A stretch of DNA of 64,000 bases, taken from positions 620,001 to 684,000 of the forward strand of contig NZ_JBPZHB010000005.1 in the NCBI RefSeq assembly GCF_051857545.1, in the 5' to 3' direction. This document shows, piece by piece, positions 44,852 to 54,164 of the stretch; the stretch's first letter is position 1, and each line of letters begins with the position of its first letter. The DNA is from Larkinella sp051857545 (GTDB taxonomy: Bacteria > Bacteroidota > Bacteroidia > Cytophagales > Spirosomataceae). The notes under the pieces were generated by a model. That model made no database searches, was not told where the DNA came from, and was given only the letters and a program-made list of their open reading frames with translations. The translations under genes were made by a program, and so were the position numbers.

Positions 44852-45217
44852 TTGTTGTTTGATTTGATTGTTAGAAAAGTTTGATTTGTGATTCAAAATT
44901 GGGCAAAATTGGTGCGGCCAGCCAGTGCATTACGCCTGAATTGCCTATATTGAGGTTTAAACAGGTACTTCCGTCTGCTGAAGTGCATTCACCGGTTTTT
45001 TCGGCTTTACAGACCTTGTTTTTGAAGGTCGATACTGGTTCTGTACCCGAATTTGGATCATACCGACTACCGCCTGTAAGGCAAAACAAATACCCCATCC
45101 ATTAAAAATAATCTTCTGTGTAACTCTGTCATTTAGCATGTTCCCGGTATTTAATTTTGAGGAACAAGTCATCATTCAAACCAGGAACCGCCCGACGGTT
45201 ACACCGAGATCAAGTCT
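44852..45217. other. Intergenic region, no gene seen
   Basis: 366 bp divergent region. Short open frames exist on both strands but none has a credible family or start; a few Cys-rich peptides here are most likely chance. Confidence 0.45.
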
Positions 45218-45538
45218 ATGCTGATAACAACTACTTCGAATATCGAAGGCAAACGGATCACAAAATACCTGGGCCTGGCCAACGGTGAAGCCATCATTGG
45301 CTCCAACCTGATTAAAGATTTCTTTGCCACCGTGCGCGACGTAGCGGGCGGACGTTCAGCCGCTTACGAACAGGCCCTGCGCGAAGCCAAAAGCATTGCC
45401 ATGAAAGAAATGATCGAACAGGCGCAGCGGCTGGGTGCCAATGCGGTTATCGGCGTCGACTTGGATTACCAAACCATCGGAAACAACGGCGGTCTGCTCA
45501 TGGTGAGTGCCAATGGCACGGCGGTGGTGATCGAGTAA
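45218..45538 (+). CDS. YbjQ family protein
   Basis: 106 residues, full length for PF01906: ITKYLGLANGEAIIGSN start, GRSAAYEQALREAK middle, GANAVIGVDLDY end. The fold forms pentamers; metal binding has been suggested but not proved. Converges on the next gene with a 9-bp gap. Confidence 0.9.
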   Translation: MLITTTSNIEGKRITKYLGLANGEAIIGSNLIKDFFATVRDVAGGRSAAYEQALREAKSIAMKEMIEQAQRLGANAVIGVDLDYQTIGNNGGLLMVSANGTAVVIE

Positions 45539-45547
45539 CCGGTCGTC

Positions 45548-46594
45548 CTAGCGTCTTCCCAGCGGGAAAACATAGCCCAGCGAGAACGTAGCCACCTGCT
45601 GGCTGACGTATTCCGCCGGTTGGGGGTCGGCGTCGGTTCCGAGGCTGTAATTATACCTTCCTTCGATCAGCAACCGGCCCGGCCCGGCCGGAATCGATAC
45701 GCCCAGGCCACCGGTTACGCCGTATTCGAGCCGCGCATCGTCGCTGGTTAGCGTCCGTTTTTCGTCGGCCAGCGTTTCACCATCCACGACAAACTTGTAC
45801 CGGGCATCCAGGCCGTAAGCCACATACGGCCCCGCATTCACAAAAAACCGGGTTTTGCGACCGAAAGAAAGTTTGAGCAGCAGCGGAACTTCAATGGCGT
45901 TGGCAGAAACCTGGAGCGAGAATTTCTGGCCTTCCACCTCTCCGGCAAATTTCGCCGACCGGCGTGTATACAGGATCTCCGGTTGAATCGAAAAGACGTT
46001 GCCAAGGCCGTAGTTGATCACCAGCCCACCCGTAAAACCCGGAGCGGTTTCGGACGCACCACCGACGCCATCCAGATCACCGCCCGGCGCATATTCGTTC
46101 AACAACGCATTGACGCCCCCCCGAATACCGATCGACAAGCCCCGGCCCGAATACGCCGATTCGGTTTTGATGCGGGCCGGTTTCTCCGGTTTGGCCACTT
46201 TCTCGGCCTTTGGCGCCTTCGCCGGTTTTTCGGCTTTCGCTTTTTTCGAGCGTTTCGTCGCTTCTTTCGAAGGCGTCTCCGCTTGCGGCTTGGTCTCCAC
46301 AACGGTTTGCTGGGCCAGCATCGGTTCGGCTTCGGCCGTCGCCGTTACGGATTCCACCGCCGTGGTCGTGGCTTTGGGAGCCGTCGCAACCGCCGGTTTC
46401 GTGGCGGGTTTCTTCGCTGCCGTGGCCGTGGTTTTCGGCTTGGCAGTGGTGGTTTTCTTCGGGGCCGCTGCCACCGGTTTCTTTTGTACGGCGGCAACCG
46501 GCTTGGCGGCCGTCGTCGGTTTGGGTTTGGTGGTCTGCGCTTCCGCCAGCAGGCCAACCGCCACCAGGCACACGGTGAATAGTGATGCTTTCAT
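45548..46594 (-). CDS. Outer-membrane barrel protein with Lys/Ala/Pro-rich linker
   Basis: 348 residues. Signal peptide (to EAQ), then a 125-residue low-complexity linker of Lys, Ala, Pro and Thr (about 20-145) and a PorT-type beta-barrel (about 150-348, SIGIRGGVNALLN to FSLGYVFPLG). Similar basic linkers can bind peptidoglycan or other polyanions, so it may tie the outer membrane to the wall; that is inference. Confidence 0.8.
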   Translation of the reverse strand: MKASLFTVCLVAVGLLAEAQTTKPKPTTAAKPVAAVQKKPVAAAPKKTTTAKPKTTATAAKKPATKPAVATAPKATTTAVESVTATAEAEPMLAQQTVVETKPQAETPSKEATKRSKKAKAEKPAKAPKAEKVAKPEKPARIKTESAYSGRGLSIGIRGGVNALLNEYAPGGDLDGVGGASETAPGFTGGLVINYGLGNVFSIQPEILYTRRSAKFAGEVEGQKFSLQVSANAIEVPLLLKLSFGRKTRFFVNAGPYVAYGLDARYKFVVDGETLADEKRTLTSDDARLEYGVTGGLGVSIPAGPGRLLIEGRYNYSLGTDADPQPAEYVSQQVATFSLGYVFPLGRR

Positions 46595-46721
46595 GGGGTG
46601 TTCAATCTTTATGTGTATCTGTTGTTACTGATGCTGCAAAATTAGAACCTTGAACAACGCCCCGAAAGAGAAGAACTACGTGATTTTCATCGCGTAGTTT
46701 CCCTGTAGCATTTCACGACAC

Positions 46722-46758
46722 AAAAAAAGGCACCCTGAAAAACAGGGTGCCTTTTTTT
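46722..46758. terminator. Bidirectional rho-independent terminator
   Basis: A7, stem GGCACCCTG with CAGGGTGCC, loop AAAAA, T7. It is symmetrical and could stop transcripts from either side. Confidence 0.85.
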
Positions 46759-46768
46759 GTGAGTTATG

Positions 46769-46848
46769 AGTTAAGAGTGATGAGTTAAGAGTTGGCTGAC
46801 GCAAGAATACAGATGCGTCAGCCAACTCTTAACTCATCACTCTTAACT
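46769..46848. repeat. Heptad hairpin HP-B
   Basis: A perfect 35-bp inverted repeat (46769-46803 with 46814-46848) with a 10-nt loop, ending 3 nt from the MoxR gene stop. Left arm words AGTTAAG, AGTGATG, AGTTAAG, AGTTGGC, then TGACGCA. Core TTGGCTGACGCA is shared with HP-A, HP-C and HP-D, but the outer words are completely different. Confidence 0.9.
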
Positions 46849-46851
46849 ATT

Positions 46852-48384
46852 TTAAAACCGGTCTTCGTCGTCATCATCGTCGTCTTCACCGAAGGCCGTG
46901 CCGGGACTGAACATGCTGCCCAACAGGTCTTTAAACTGCTGACCCGTATCCATCGCCTTCTTGCCCACGAGCGAATATTCCGCCAGACCGTGCAGGGCGA
47001 ATTCCATCATGAACAGTTTCTCCTGTTTGCCCAGGCGCGAATGGAGCGAATCGACGACATCGTCCAGACCGTCGATGGCTTTCAGGCGGTTTTCGTAATC
47101 GCGGGTGGGCAGGTCGTTCAGGAAATCCATCACGTTGCCGTCGCCAAACCAGTCGGTTATCTTTTTGTAGGGATTGCCGCCCTTCTGTTTTTTGGCTTTT
47201 TCGGGATTCGGGAAATAATTCAGGAACTGCGTCCGAATGGCTTTCCCGATCAGGTTCTGGGCCACGATCACCGGGCCTTCCACTTCGCCTTCGTACACTA
47301 GCTCCACTTTTCCGCAAATCGCCGGAATGACGCCGTACAGATCCGTAATCCGAACGTAGGTTTCCTTCTCGCTATTCAACAACGCCCGGCGTTCGGCGGC
47401 CGACAACAGGTTTTCAAAAGCCGCAATGGTCAACCGTGCCGAAACCCCACTTTTCGAGTCAACATACTCACTATCACGCGCTTCCATCGCAATTTGCTCA
47501 ATCAGATCCGCAATCAGATCATTGGTTTTCACCATGCCTTTCTGCTCGGTTTTGACGATGGCTTCCTGCTGCGTAATCTTCTTCCCGATCTCCAGCGACT
47601 TCGGATAGTGGGTCACAATCTGGCTGTCGATCCGGTCTTTCAGGGGCGTCACGATGCTGCCCCGGTTGGTATAATCTTCCGGATTCGCCGTAAACACAAA
47701 CTGAATGTCAAGCGGCAAGCGCAGTTTAAAACCACGAATCTGAATATCGCCTTCCTGCAAAATATTGAAGAGCGACACCTGAATCCGGGCCTGCAAATCT
47801 GGCAATTCGTTGATCACAAAAATACACCGGTGCGAGCGCGGAATCAGTCCGAAGTGAATGGTCCGTTCGTCCGAATACGGTAACTTCAACGTTGCAGCCT
47901 TGATCGGATCGACGTCGCCGATGAGATCGGCTACGGAAACATCAGGCGTCGCCAGTTTTTCGGTGTAGCGATCGTTTCGATGCAACCAGCTAACCGGCGT
48001 CGCATCGCCCTTTTCCGCCACCAGATCGTGCGCAAACCGGGAGAGTGGCACGAGCGGATCGTCGTTCAGTTCAGACCCTTCCACAACCGGGATGTATTCG
48101 TCCAGCAGATTGATCATCAGCCGGGCAATCCGGGTTTTGGCTTGCCCGCGCAACCCCAGCAAATTGATGTGGTGCATCGACAGAATCGCCCGTTCGACAT
48201 CCGGAATAACGGTATCTTCATAGCCCCAGATTCCCGGAAAAACGGTCTCTTTCGCCTTAATCTTCTCGATCAAGTTGTCACGAAGTTCTTGTTTGATGGA
48301 CTTGGATTGGTAACCGGCAGCCTTGAGTTCGCCGAGGGTTTTTATTTTTACTAACTCTTTACTCTTCAGGGATGAATAGCTCAT
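46852..48384 (-). CDS. MoxR/ChlI-type AAA+ ATPase
   Basis: 510 residues. Walker A-like GLRGQAKTR (unusual GQAKTR), Walker B/sensor region IFVINELPD, sensor 1 TANPEDYTNRG, arginine-finger region TPLKDRIDSQ. Typical partner of a vWA-domain protein in magnesium-chelatase-like chaperone pairs. Here the vWA gene lies upstream, separated by a toxin-antitoxin pair. Acidic Asp/Glu tail at the C-terminus. Role of such pairs in Bacteroidota is unknown; protein remodelling or metal insertion is possible. Confidence 0.88.
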   Translation of the reverse strand: MSYSSLKSKELVKIKTLGELKAAGYQSKSIKQELRDNLIEKIKAKETVFPGIWGYEDTVIPDVERAILSMHHINLLGLRGQAKTRIARLMINLLDEYIPVVEGSELNDDPLVPLSRFAHDLVAEKGDATPVSWLHRNDRYTEKLATPDVSVADLIGDVDPIKAATLKLPYSDERTIHFGLIPRSHRCIFVINELPDLQARIQVSLFNILQEGDIQIRGFKLRLPLDIQFVFTANPEDYTNRGSIVTPLKDRIDSQIVTHYPKSLEIGKKITQQEAIVKTEQKGMVKTNDLIADLIEQIAMEARDSEYVDSKSGVSARLTIAAFENLLSAAERRALLNSEKETYVRITDLYGVIPAICGKVELVYEGEVEGPVIVAQNLIGKAIRTQFLNYFPNPEKAKKQKGGNPYKKITDWFGDGNVMDFLNDLPTRDYENRLKAIDGLDDVVDSLHSRLGKQEKLFMMEFALHGLAEYSLVGKKAMDTGQQFKDLLGSMFSPGTAFGEDDDDDDEDRF

Positions 48385-48480
48385 GAAATCGTTGGGTAGC
48401 GTCGGAAATGGTGGTTTATGTCGAAATAACGGGGATCTCCCGGAATAAGTTTTTGTTTACCATCCCATCACCTAGTTCTG

Positions 48481-48870
48481 TTAAAAATTAAGTAAAACTA
48501 TTCGTTTGTTTAACCATTGAGTGAATGTATCACGGTCCAGCATACCAGCGGCTAAATCCAAAATTATGCGCTCCTGTTCATCTATATCTGCCCTCACTTC
48601 ATATCCGTTGAGCATTAAAAAGAATTCCATAGCAGCCTGTCCAATTCGCTTATTACCATCCACAAAAGGATGATTCATCACTAATGAAAAACAGATGGCC
48701 GACGCCTTTTCAATAATAGTCGGATAGAGATCCTCACCGGCAAATGTCATTCTGGGCTGAGCGACAGCAGCTTCTAGCCCACCCTGATCGCGAACGCCTG
48801 AACTCCCGCCAGATTGTCGAATGATAATCCCATGAAGGAGAACAATATCTTCAACGTTTGGATAAGTCAT
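48481..48870 (-). CDS. doc: Doc/Fic-type toxin (type II TA)
   Basis: 129 residues. The Fic motif reads HPFVDGNKRIGQAA, matching HxFx(D/E)GNKR, and the N-terminal LHGIIIRQSGGSSGVRDQG is Doc-like (death-on-curing). Doc phosphorylates EF-Tu and blocks translation. It starts 5 bp after its antitoxin. Confidence 0.9.
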   Translation of the reverse strand: MTYPNVEDIVLLHGIIIRQSGGSSGVRDQGGLEAAVAQPRMTFAGEDLYPTIIEKASAICFSLVMNHPFVDGNKRIGQAAMEFFLMLNGYEVRADIDEQERIILDLAAGMLDRDTFTQWLNKRIVLLNF

Positions 48871-48875
48871 GTTTT

Positions 48876-49076
48876 TTAAGCCAAACGCCGATACAATTCA
48901 GCATTTTTATCTACGATGTAATGCATTAAGCGTGTCTTGTATTCCTCCTCCGTTTCCAATAAACGATGAACCGTTTTTTGAATTAACTCATCCACCGACT
49001 CATAACCGAGCGATTGTGCTTTTTGCTCCAGTAGCGTTATTTCCGCTTCTTCCAAGGAAATTTGAATCGTCGTCAT
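48876..49076 (-). CDS. Small antitoxin of the Doc pair
   Basis: 66 residues, with a predicted N-terminal strand and helices (ISLEEAEITLLEQKAQSLG) and a charged C-terminal helix that could cover the toxin. Family not certain; position fits an antitoxin. Starts 10 bp after the vWA gene. Confidence 0.7.
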   Translation of the reverse strand: MTTIQISLEEAEITLLEQKAQSLGYESVDELIQKTVHRLLETEEEYKTRLMHYIVDKNAELYRRLA

Positions 49077-49086
49077 ACTTTTTCGG

Positions 49087-50190
49087 TTATTTCATGTTTT
49101 TCCGGCGGTTGCGCTGGAAGTCTTCAAACATCATGTTTCCCAATCCCTGCAAACCGCTGTAATAGGCACGGCCGTTGTTCACTTTCGTAAATTCGTGAAC
49201 AAACTGCTTTAAATAGGGATCGGAGGCAATCATAAAGGTCGTAATCGGAATGTCGAGCCGACGGCATTGGGCGGCCAGCGTCAGGGTTTTCGAAACGATC
49301 TTGCGGTCCAGCCCGAAACTGTTTTTGTAATATTTGATGCCTTCTTTCAAGCAGGTGGGTTTTCCGTCGGTAATCATGAAAATCTGCTTGTTCTTGTTCT
49401 TGCGTCGACGCAGCAAATCCATCGCCAGTTCAAGCCCGGCCACGGTATTGGTGTGGTACGGCCCCACCTCCAGATACGGCAAATCCTTCACCTGAATCTG
49501 CCAGGCGTCGTTGCCAAACACAATGATATCGAGCGTGTCTTTGGGGTATTTCTGCTTCACCAGCTCTACCAACGCCATACCAACTTTTTTGGCGGGCGTA
49601 ATACGGTCTTCACCGTAGAGAATCATCGAGTGGCTCACATCGATCATCAAAACCGTCGAGGTCTGGGTTTTCTGCTCCTTCTGAACCACCTCCAGATCGC
49701 GCTCCATCAGCGTAAACTCATTGACGCCACTGTTGATCTGGGCGTTGCGGATGGATTCGGTCATGGAAATCTGTTCGAGCGAATCGCCAAACTGAAAATC
49801 GCGCAGGTCGCTGCTCAGTTCGTCGCCCACGCCCGTGAACGGGGTGTGGTGGTTGCCGCCGGATTTCGAGCGTTTCAGTTTCCCGAAAATTTCTTCCAGC
49901 GCCGACTTCCGGATGGATTGTTCACTCTTGGCCGTCATCGCGAGTGTGCCTTCTTCGTTCTGCTCGGTCAGATACCCTTTTTCTTTCATCTCCTCGACAA
50001 AATTACCAATCCCGTATTTGTCGTCGGTCAGGCTATACCGCCGGTCGAGGTCGTTCAGATAAGCCAGCGCCTGTTCGACATTGCCCGACGTCATCAGCAA
50101 CAATTGCTGGAAAATGTTGAGCAACTGGTCGAATTTACTGCCTTCTTTTTTTTCGGGCGGAATATAATTGGAGAATTGGAATCCTTTCAT
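49087..50190 (-). CDS. vWA-domain protein, MoxR partner
   Basis: 367 residues. The MIDAS motif is intact (MIDVSHS, with later Thr/Asp positions in MITDGKPT). N-terminal helical part (1-190) is typical of CoxE/YehP-like vWA proteins. It would act with the MoxR-type ATPase encoded further down in the same run. Cytoplasmic, no signal peptide. Confidence 0.88.
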   Translation of the reverse strand: MKGFQFSNYIPPEKKEGSKFDQLLNIFQQLLLMTSGNVEQALAYLNDLDRRYSLTDDKYGIGNFVEEMKEKGYLTEQNEEGTLAMTAKSEQSIRKSALEEIFGKLKRSKSGGNHHTPFTGVGDELSSDLRDFQFGDSLEQISMTESIRNAQINSGVNEFTLMERDLEVVQKEQKTQTSTVLMIDVSHSMILYGEDRITPAKKVGMALVELVKQKYPKDTLDIIVFGNDAWQIQVKDLPYLEVGPYHTNTVAGLELAMDLLRRRKNKNKQIFMITDGKPTCLKEGIKYYKNSFGLDRKIVSKTLTLAAQCRRLDIPITTFMIASDPYLKQFVHEFTKVNNGRAYYSGLQGLGNMMFEDFQRNRRKNMK

Positions 50191-50372
50191 GAAATACGGT
50201 CGTTAGGTCAGCAGTTATCCTTGATGAAAGAACAGCGTGTTCGGCGGATTTGTTCGCTTCCTGAAAATACGAAATTTTCGGCAATTCCACCACGACAAAC
50301 AACCGCCAGTGGCCTCCATGACCGGTTTTGGGGCCTTTACGACCGCAATCCTATGTTTTTCGTTTCGATTTC

Positions 50373-50407
50373 TTTGCTGTACACAACCTGCTTTTTCCCT
50401 ATATTTG
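50373..50407 (+). promoter_or_regulatory. Possible thrA promoter
   Basis: TTTG at 50373, 23 bp, TATATTTG at 50400-50407, matching the Bacteroidota TTG / TAnnTTTG consensus, 88 bp before thrA. I saw no Thr-rich leader peptide or attenuator in the rest of the 305-bp interval 50191-50495. Confidence 0.45.
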
Positions 50408-50495
50408 CGCTCCTTTTCTCTTCATCACCAATACAGCATCCGAATTGTTGATCCACTACGACCAACAATTCAATAATTCAATAATTTCCCACTGT

Positions 50496-52958
50496 ATGAA
50501 CGTATTGAAATTTGGCGGAACGTCGGTAAAGTCCGTTGAGAATATTAAAAAAGTCATTGCCATCATTCTTAACCACCGCCAGAACGGGGATACCATCGGA
50601 GCCGTCGTGTTGTCGGCCATGAGCGGGGTCACCAACCAGTTGATTGAAATCGGCCGGATGGCTGCCACCAACAACCCCGATTACCTGGAACTGATTCGGG
50701 GCATTGAAGACCGCCATTTCAACGTCATCAAGGGATTAATTCCGATTAAAGAACAAAGTAAGGTGTTCGGCAAGGTTCGCGGCACGGTCAACGAACTGGA
50801 GGATCTGCTGCGGGGCGTGTCGCTCATTCGAGAGTTGTCGGACCGGACGATGGACCTGGTCATGAGCTTCGGCGAACGACTTTCGTGCCTGGTCATCAGC
50901 GAATGCCTGAAAAGCAAAGGCGTTCCGGCCCGGTTTTGCGACGCCCGCGAACTCATCAAAACCAACGCCCAGTTCAGCATGGCGGACGTCGATGAAACAA
51001 CGACCAACCAGTTGATTCGGGAGTATTTTTCAACCATTGCATCGGACTTGCCCATTGTCACCGGTTTTATCGGCTCCACCGCCAACAACGAAACCACCAC
51101 GCTGGGCCGGGGCGGTTCCGATTACACGGCATCCATTCTGGGTGCCGCCCTGAACGCCGACTTCATCGACATCTGGACTGATGTGGACGGCATGATGACC
51201 GCCGACCCGCGCAAGGTGCCGAATGCCTTCAACATTCCGACCATTACGTACGCGGAAGCGATGGAACTGAGCCACTTCGGGGCCAAAGTGATCTATCCGC
51301 CCACGCTGCAACCGGCTTTTTCCAAAAACATCCCGATCCGGATTCTGAATACCTTCAACGCCAGTCACGAAGGCACGGTAATCAGCCGCACCGCCGACCG
51401 GCGCGATTTTACGATTACCGGGATCTCATCCATCGACGACATTGTACTGGTCAACATCCAGGGCAGCGGGATGATCGGCGTCGCCGGGGTTTCGGCCAAG
51501 CTGTTCAGCACGCTGGCGCATTACAAAATCAGTGTCATTCTGATTTCGCAGGCGTCGTCGGAACACTCCATCTGTTTTGCCATCGAACCCCGCAACGCCG
51601 AGCGTGTCCGCGACATTCTGGAAGCGGAATTTGCGACCGAAATTGCCCACGGTCACGTCGATTACATCGGTATTGAAAAAGACCTGTCGATCATTGCCAC
51701 GGTGGGCGAAGGCATGAAAAAGAGTTCGGGGATTGCCGGGAAGCTCTTTTCGGTTTTGGGCAAAAACGGGGTCAACATCATTGCCATTGCGCAGGGGTCG
51801 TCGGAAATCAACATTTCGGTGGTGATCAACAAAAACAACCTGTCGAAAGCGCTCAATGCGATGCACAACGTCTTTTTCCAGTCCGAAGCCCGGATTCTCA
51901 ACCTCTATCTGGTTGGGGCGGGATTGATTGGCCGTACGTTGCTGCAACAGATTGAATCCCAATACGCGTTTCTGCGGAACGAAAAGCTGCTCCGGATTTG
52001 CCTCGTTGGCGTGTCTAATACGAAGAAAATGCTGCTCGATCCCAAAGGCATCGACCTGACCACCTGGCAGGACCGGCTGGCCAACGAGGGCGTAACAACC
52101 TCATTACCAGCCTTTGTTGAGAAGCTGAAAGATTATAACCTGCCCAACAGCGTGTTCATCGACTGTACGGCGGATAAGGACATTCCGTTATTTTACGAAC
52201 CGTTGCTCAACGCCAACGTGTCGATTGTCACCCCGAACAAAGTGGCCAATTCCGGGCCGTATGCCGAATACAAGCGGTTGCAGCGGGCGGCTGTTCGGCG
52301 GGGCGTCAAATTCCTGTATGAAACCAACGTGGGCGCGGGATTGCCGATCATCAACACCTTGCAGGGCCTGATGACGTCCGGTGATCGGTTTCTGAAAATC
52401 GAAGCCATTTTATCCGGGACTTTATCCTATATTTTCAACAATTTCAGACCCGGCGTCTCCTTTGCCACCATCGTGAAGGAAGCCAAGGAAAAAGGATTTA
52501 CCGAACCCGACCCGCGCGAAGACCTGAGTGGCATGGACGTGGGCCGGAAAATCCTGATTCTGGCCCGAGAAGCCGGTTTTGAACTGGAACCGTCCGACGT
52601 TACCATCAACAATCTGTTGCCCGAAAGCTGCATCACAGCGCCGAGCATTCCGGCATTTTTCGAAGAGTTGGAGCACAATCATGCGTATTTTGATAACCTG
52701 CTTTTGGGAGCGGAAGGCCGCAACGAAAAGCTGCGGTATGTCGCTACGTTTGAAAACGGGAAAGTGACCATTGAACTGCGGTCGGTCGGTTTCGACCATC
52801 CGTTTTACTCGCTTTCGGGTGCCGACAACATCATCTCGTTTACGACCGAGCGGTACAAAGAACGCCCACTCGTGATCAAAGGCCCCGGTGCGGGCGCGGA
52901 AGTGACGGCCACAGGCGTGTTTGCGGATGTGGTCAGCATTGGAAGTTACCTGGCGTGA
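50496..52958 (+). CDS. thrA: Bifunctional aspartokinase/homoserine dehydrogenase
   Basis: 820 residues from ATG 50496 (MNVLKFGGTSVKS); the longer frame upstream lacks conservation and includes the promoter. Aspartokinase domain (1-290, with GRGGSDYTASILG), paired ACT domains (about 310-460), then homoserine dehydrogenase (about 465-820, NAD site LVGAGLIGRTLL). It makes phosphoaspartate and later homoserine for Thr and Met, probably with feedback by threonine. thrB follows after 69 bp. Confidence 0.95.
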   Translation: MNVLKFGGTSVKSVENIKKVIAIILNHRQNGDTIGAVVLSAMSGVTNQLIEIGRMAATNNPDYLELIRGIEDRHFNVIKGLIPIKEQSKVFGKVRGTVNELEDLLRGVSLIRELSDRTMDLVMSFGERLSCLVISECLKSKGVPARFCDARELIKTNAQFSMADVDETTTNQLIREYFSTIASDLPIVTGFIGSTANNETTTLGRGGSDYTASILGAALNADFIDIWTDVDGMMTADPRKVPNAFNIPTITYAEAMELSHFGAKVIYPPTLQPAFSKNIPIRILNTFNASHEGTVISRTADRRDFTITGISSIDDIVLVNIQGSGMIGVAGVSAKLFSTLAHYKISVILISQASSEHSICFAIEPRNAERVRDILEAEFATEIAHGHVDYIGIEKDLSIIATVGEGMKKSSGIAGKLFSVLGKNGVNIIAIAQGSSEINISVVINKNNLSKALNAMHNVFFQSEARILNLYLVGAGLIGRTLLQQIESQYAFLRNEKLLRICLVGVSNTKKMLLDPKGIDLTTWQDRLANEGVTTSLPAFVEKLKDYNLPNSVFIDCTADKDIPLFYEPLLNANVSIVTPNKVANSGPYAEYKRLQRAAVRRGVKFLYETNVGAGLPIINTLQGLMTSGDRFLKIEAILSGTLSYIFNNFRPGVSFATIVKEAKEKGFTEPDPREDLSGMDVGRKILILAREAGFELEPSDVTINNLLPESCITAPSIPAFFEELEHNHAYFDNLLLGAEGRNEKLRYVATFENGKVTIELRSVGFDHPFYSLSGADNIISFTTERYKERPLVIKGPGAGAEVTATGVFADVVSIGSYLA

Positions 52959-53027
52959 ACCACACGCCCATAGAATTTGTATAGATAGACAAAAGATTGG
53001 GATTGCCACGGTAATCCCTTACAGACT

Positions 53028-53957
53028 GTGGATTCAATAAAAGTATTTGCCCCTGCGACCGTCGCGAATGTTGCCTGCGGTTTTGACATTTTCGGTTTTG
53101 CCGTCGATAGTCCCGGCGACGAAATCATCGTCCGGAAAAGCAATTTGCCGGGCGTTCGAATTAAAGCCATCGTTGGCGATGAAGGCCGGTTGCCGAAGGA
53201 GGCCGAACGCAACACCGCCGGTATTGCCATTCAGACGTACCTGAAACACATCGAATCGGACCAGGGACTGGAACTGATTCTGCATAAGAAAATGCCGCTC
53301 GGCAGCGGTTTGGGTTCCAGCGCGGCCAGTGCCGTTGCGGGTGTGTTTGCCATCAATGAGTTGCTGGGCCGACCGCTCAAGCAAATCGACCTCCTACCCT
53401 TTGCCATGGAGGGCGAACGTCTGGCCTGTGGTTCGGCCCACGCCGACAATGTAGCGCCCTCGCTGATGGGCGGGTTTGTGGTCATCCGGAGCTACAACCC
53501 GCTGGATATCATCACCATCAATACCCCGGCGCAACTCTTCGCCACCATTGTTCACCCGGAAATTGAAGTTAATACGAAAGACGCCCGGCACATTCTGAAA
53601 AATGAGGTGTCGATGAAAAACACCATCATTCAAATGGGCAACGTCGCCGGGCTGATTGCGGGATTGATGAAACCCGACTACGATCTGATTGGCCGTTCGA
53701 TGGTCGATGTCATTATTGAACCGATTCGCGCCATCCTCATCCCCGAATTCAGCGAAGTAAAGCAAGCCGCCCTCGATGCCGGCGCCCTCGGTTGCAGCAT
53801 TTCCGGCTCCGGCCCATCCATGTTTGCCCTCAGCCGTGACCAACCCACGGCGTTGCGGGTTGGCAACAGCATGCAGGCCGCCTTTCATTCGGTCGGCATC
53901 GGCAGTGAATTGTATGTTTCCGGAATCAATCAGGAAGGTCCAAAGGTGCTTGGATAA
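53028..53957 (+). CDS. thrB: Homoserine kinase
   Basis: 309 residues from a GTG start at 53028 (no ATG precedes the first conserved residues VFAPATVANVACGFD). GHMP kinase ATP motif PLGSGLGSSAASAVAG and the C-terminal ISGSGPSMFAL. Phosphorylates homoserine. thrC, usually next, is absent. Confidence 0.95.
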   Translation: MDSIKVFAPATVANVACGFDIFGFAVDSPGDEIIVRKSNLPGVRIKAIVGDEGRLPKEAERNTAGIAIQTYLKHIESDQGLELILHKKMPLGSGLGSSAASAVAGVFAINELLGRPLKQIDLLPFAMEGERLACGSAHADNVAPSLMGGFVVIRSYNPLDIITINTPAQLFATIVHPEIEVNTKDARHILKNEVSMKNTIIQMGNVAGLIAGLMKPDYDLIGRSMVDVIIEPIRAILIPEFSEVKQAALDAGALGCSISGSGPSMFALSRDQPTALRVGNSMQAAFHSVGIGSELYVSGINQEGPKVLG

Positions 53958-54164
53958 TTGCAAAATTGGAATAATATTTGCACATACAACCTTATCACTC
54001 CAGGTCAAACCGTCCGGGCCAGTCATCGTTGATTGTATGAATCCGTGATCCGGCTAAATCCGCAAGGGTTAACGGGTCAGTCGTCGCTATCCCAGACCGG
54101 GAATAGAGGGCTTTCCTGTCGCCTGTAGTGCTCAATGAAACGTGGAATCTTTTTTCAATGAGAC

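Noticed and set aside
44871..45175. Small Cys-containing minus-strand frames that could be peptide toxins or lanthipeptides
   Set aside because: No leader peptide, no modification or export genes nearby, and overlapping frames of equal quality suggest chance.
45548..46594. Long plus-strand frames rich in Arg or Ala over this gene
   Set aside because: They are shadows of the Lys/Ala/Pro repeat region on the other strand.
50328..50495. N-terminal extension of aspartokinase
   Set aside because: The extension has no conserved residues, and a promoter-like sequence lies inside it; the canonical start MNVLKFGGTS is at 50496.
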